DNA from: Candidatus Methylomirabilota bacterium
Lineage (GTDB): Bacteria > Methylomirabilota > Methylomirabilia > Methylomirabilales > CSP1-5
DNA length: 6,081 nucleotides
NCBI GenBank assembly: GCA_023249165.1
Contig: JAHFDE010000129.1
Coordinates: 1 to 6,081 of the forward strand
Direction: 5' to 3'
In this document: in pieces, positions 5,673 through 6,081 of the stretch
How positions within the stretch are numbered: the first letter of the stretch is position 1
Layout: each line of letters opens with the position of its first letter
The notes under the pieces: model-generated
The model's database searches: none
What the model saw: the letters and a program-made list of their open reading frames with translations, nothing else
What the model was told of the DNA's origin: nothing
Translations under genes and position numbers: made by a program

Positions 5673-6081
5673 GGCATCTCTTACGGGAAAAGAGGGGGTT
5701 GACGCTCGCCGAGGTCATCCTGGCGGCCGCCATTATCTCGGTGGCGGTCCTGGCGATCGTGGGCCTGTTTCCCACGGCCCTGCAGAATGTCCGGTACGGG
5801 GGGCATATGAGCCAGGCCTCTTCGTTAGCCCAGGAGATGGTCGAGCTGATTCGAACTCAGCCGTTCAACATGGTCTCCAACTATAATGGGCTCGACACGC
5901 GGAATGCGCCCCCGCCTCTTCCCCCCGCAGTCCAGGCTCACTTCAACCAGTGGAAAACCGACATCGCCCCGGCGAACCCAGCCGGAGCGCTCCCCCAGGG
6001 CTGGGGCACGGTCGCTGTGGGGGCAGTTCCGGGGGGGCCGCCCGACCTTCTGCAGGTCACCATCAGCGTAGGGTGGCGCGG
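5669..6081 (+). CDS. PilV-like type IV minor pilin, 3' truncated by window edge
   Basis: The frame is open without a stop from the ATG at 5669 to the window end, giving 137 visible residues; the C-terminus lies beyond. The leader MRHLLREKRG is basic, as expected for a prepilin. It is followed by LTLAEVILAAAIISVAVLAI, with cleavage predicted after G10 and Glu at +5 (E15). The next segment, FPTALQNVRYGGHMSQASSLAQEMVELIRTQPF (34-66), matches the minor-pilin PilV/GspI style, in which a small-residue helix with an AQEMVE-type turn follows the anchor. A Pro/Ala-rich linker (80-109) leads into a beta-rich region ending VTISVGW, resembling the domain core of this group. No Shine-Dalgarno sequence is evident, so the ATGA overlap with the FimT-like gene suggests coupling. 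In-frame ATG 5648 or GTG 5660 are alternative starts giving a longer leader. Further minor pilin genes (PilW, PilX or PilY1 types) would be expected downstream. Confidence 0.88.
   Translation, partial: MRHLLREKRGLTLAEVILAAAIISVAVLAIVGLFPTALQNVRYGGHMSQASSLAQEMVELIRTQPFNMVSNYNGLDTRNAPPPLPPAVQAHFNQWKTDIAPANPAGALPQGWGTVAVGAVPGGPPDLLQVTISVGWR

Overview
The window is a GC-rich bacterial segment of about 6.1 kb. It is read entirely on the + strand and is almost wholly coding. Seven genes are packed head to tail, and the two at the edges are cut by the window. Three junctions are 4-base ATGA stop/start overlaps (559-562, 4415-4418, 5669-5672). The other gaps are 3, 8 and 13 bases. I see no terminator, RNA gene, mobile element, repeat array or CRISPR, and no non-coding stretch longer than about 15 bases.

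Layout: (1) the end of the tryptophan pathway, trpF (5' end missing), trpB and trpA, positions 2-2610; (2) a cytoplasmic signalling protein with an N-terminal coiled coil, two GAF domains and an HD-GYP cyclic-di-GMP phosphodiesterase domain, 2619-4418; (3) a metallo-beta-lactamase-fold protein resembling class II cyclic-nucleotide phosphodiesterases, 4415-5185; (4) two type IV pilin-like proteins, a FimT/GspH-like minor pilin (5199-5672) and a PilV-like minor pilin (5669 to the window end, 3' truncated).

TrpF, TrpB and TrpA convert phosphoribosylanthranilate towards indole-3-glycerol phosphate and then to tryptophan, with TrpA and TrpB forming the synthase complex. The next two genes look like nucleotide second-messenger hydrolases. 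The last two look like priming or minor subunits of a type IV pilus or pseudopilus. Cyclic-di-GMP commonly controls pili, so the signalling pair and the pilins may share a role. The link to trp may only reflect co-transcription.

Organism: the G/C-rich third codon positions, GTG starts, tight packing, HD-GYP protein and type IV pilins suggest a free-living, diderm-type bacterium. A deep-branching high-GC lineage such as NC10/Methylomirabilota or a relative is possible, but this is a weak impression and cannot be proved from the window.

Nothing here is clearly a new system. The most interesting point is the apparent single transcription unit joining tryptophan synthesis, a two-enzyme cyclic-nucleotide hydrolysis module and minor pilins.
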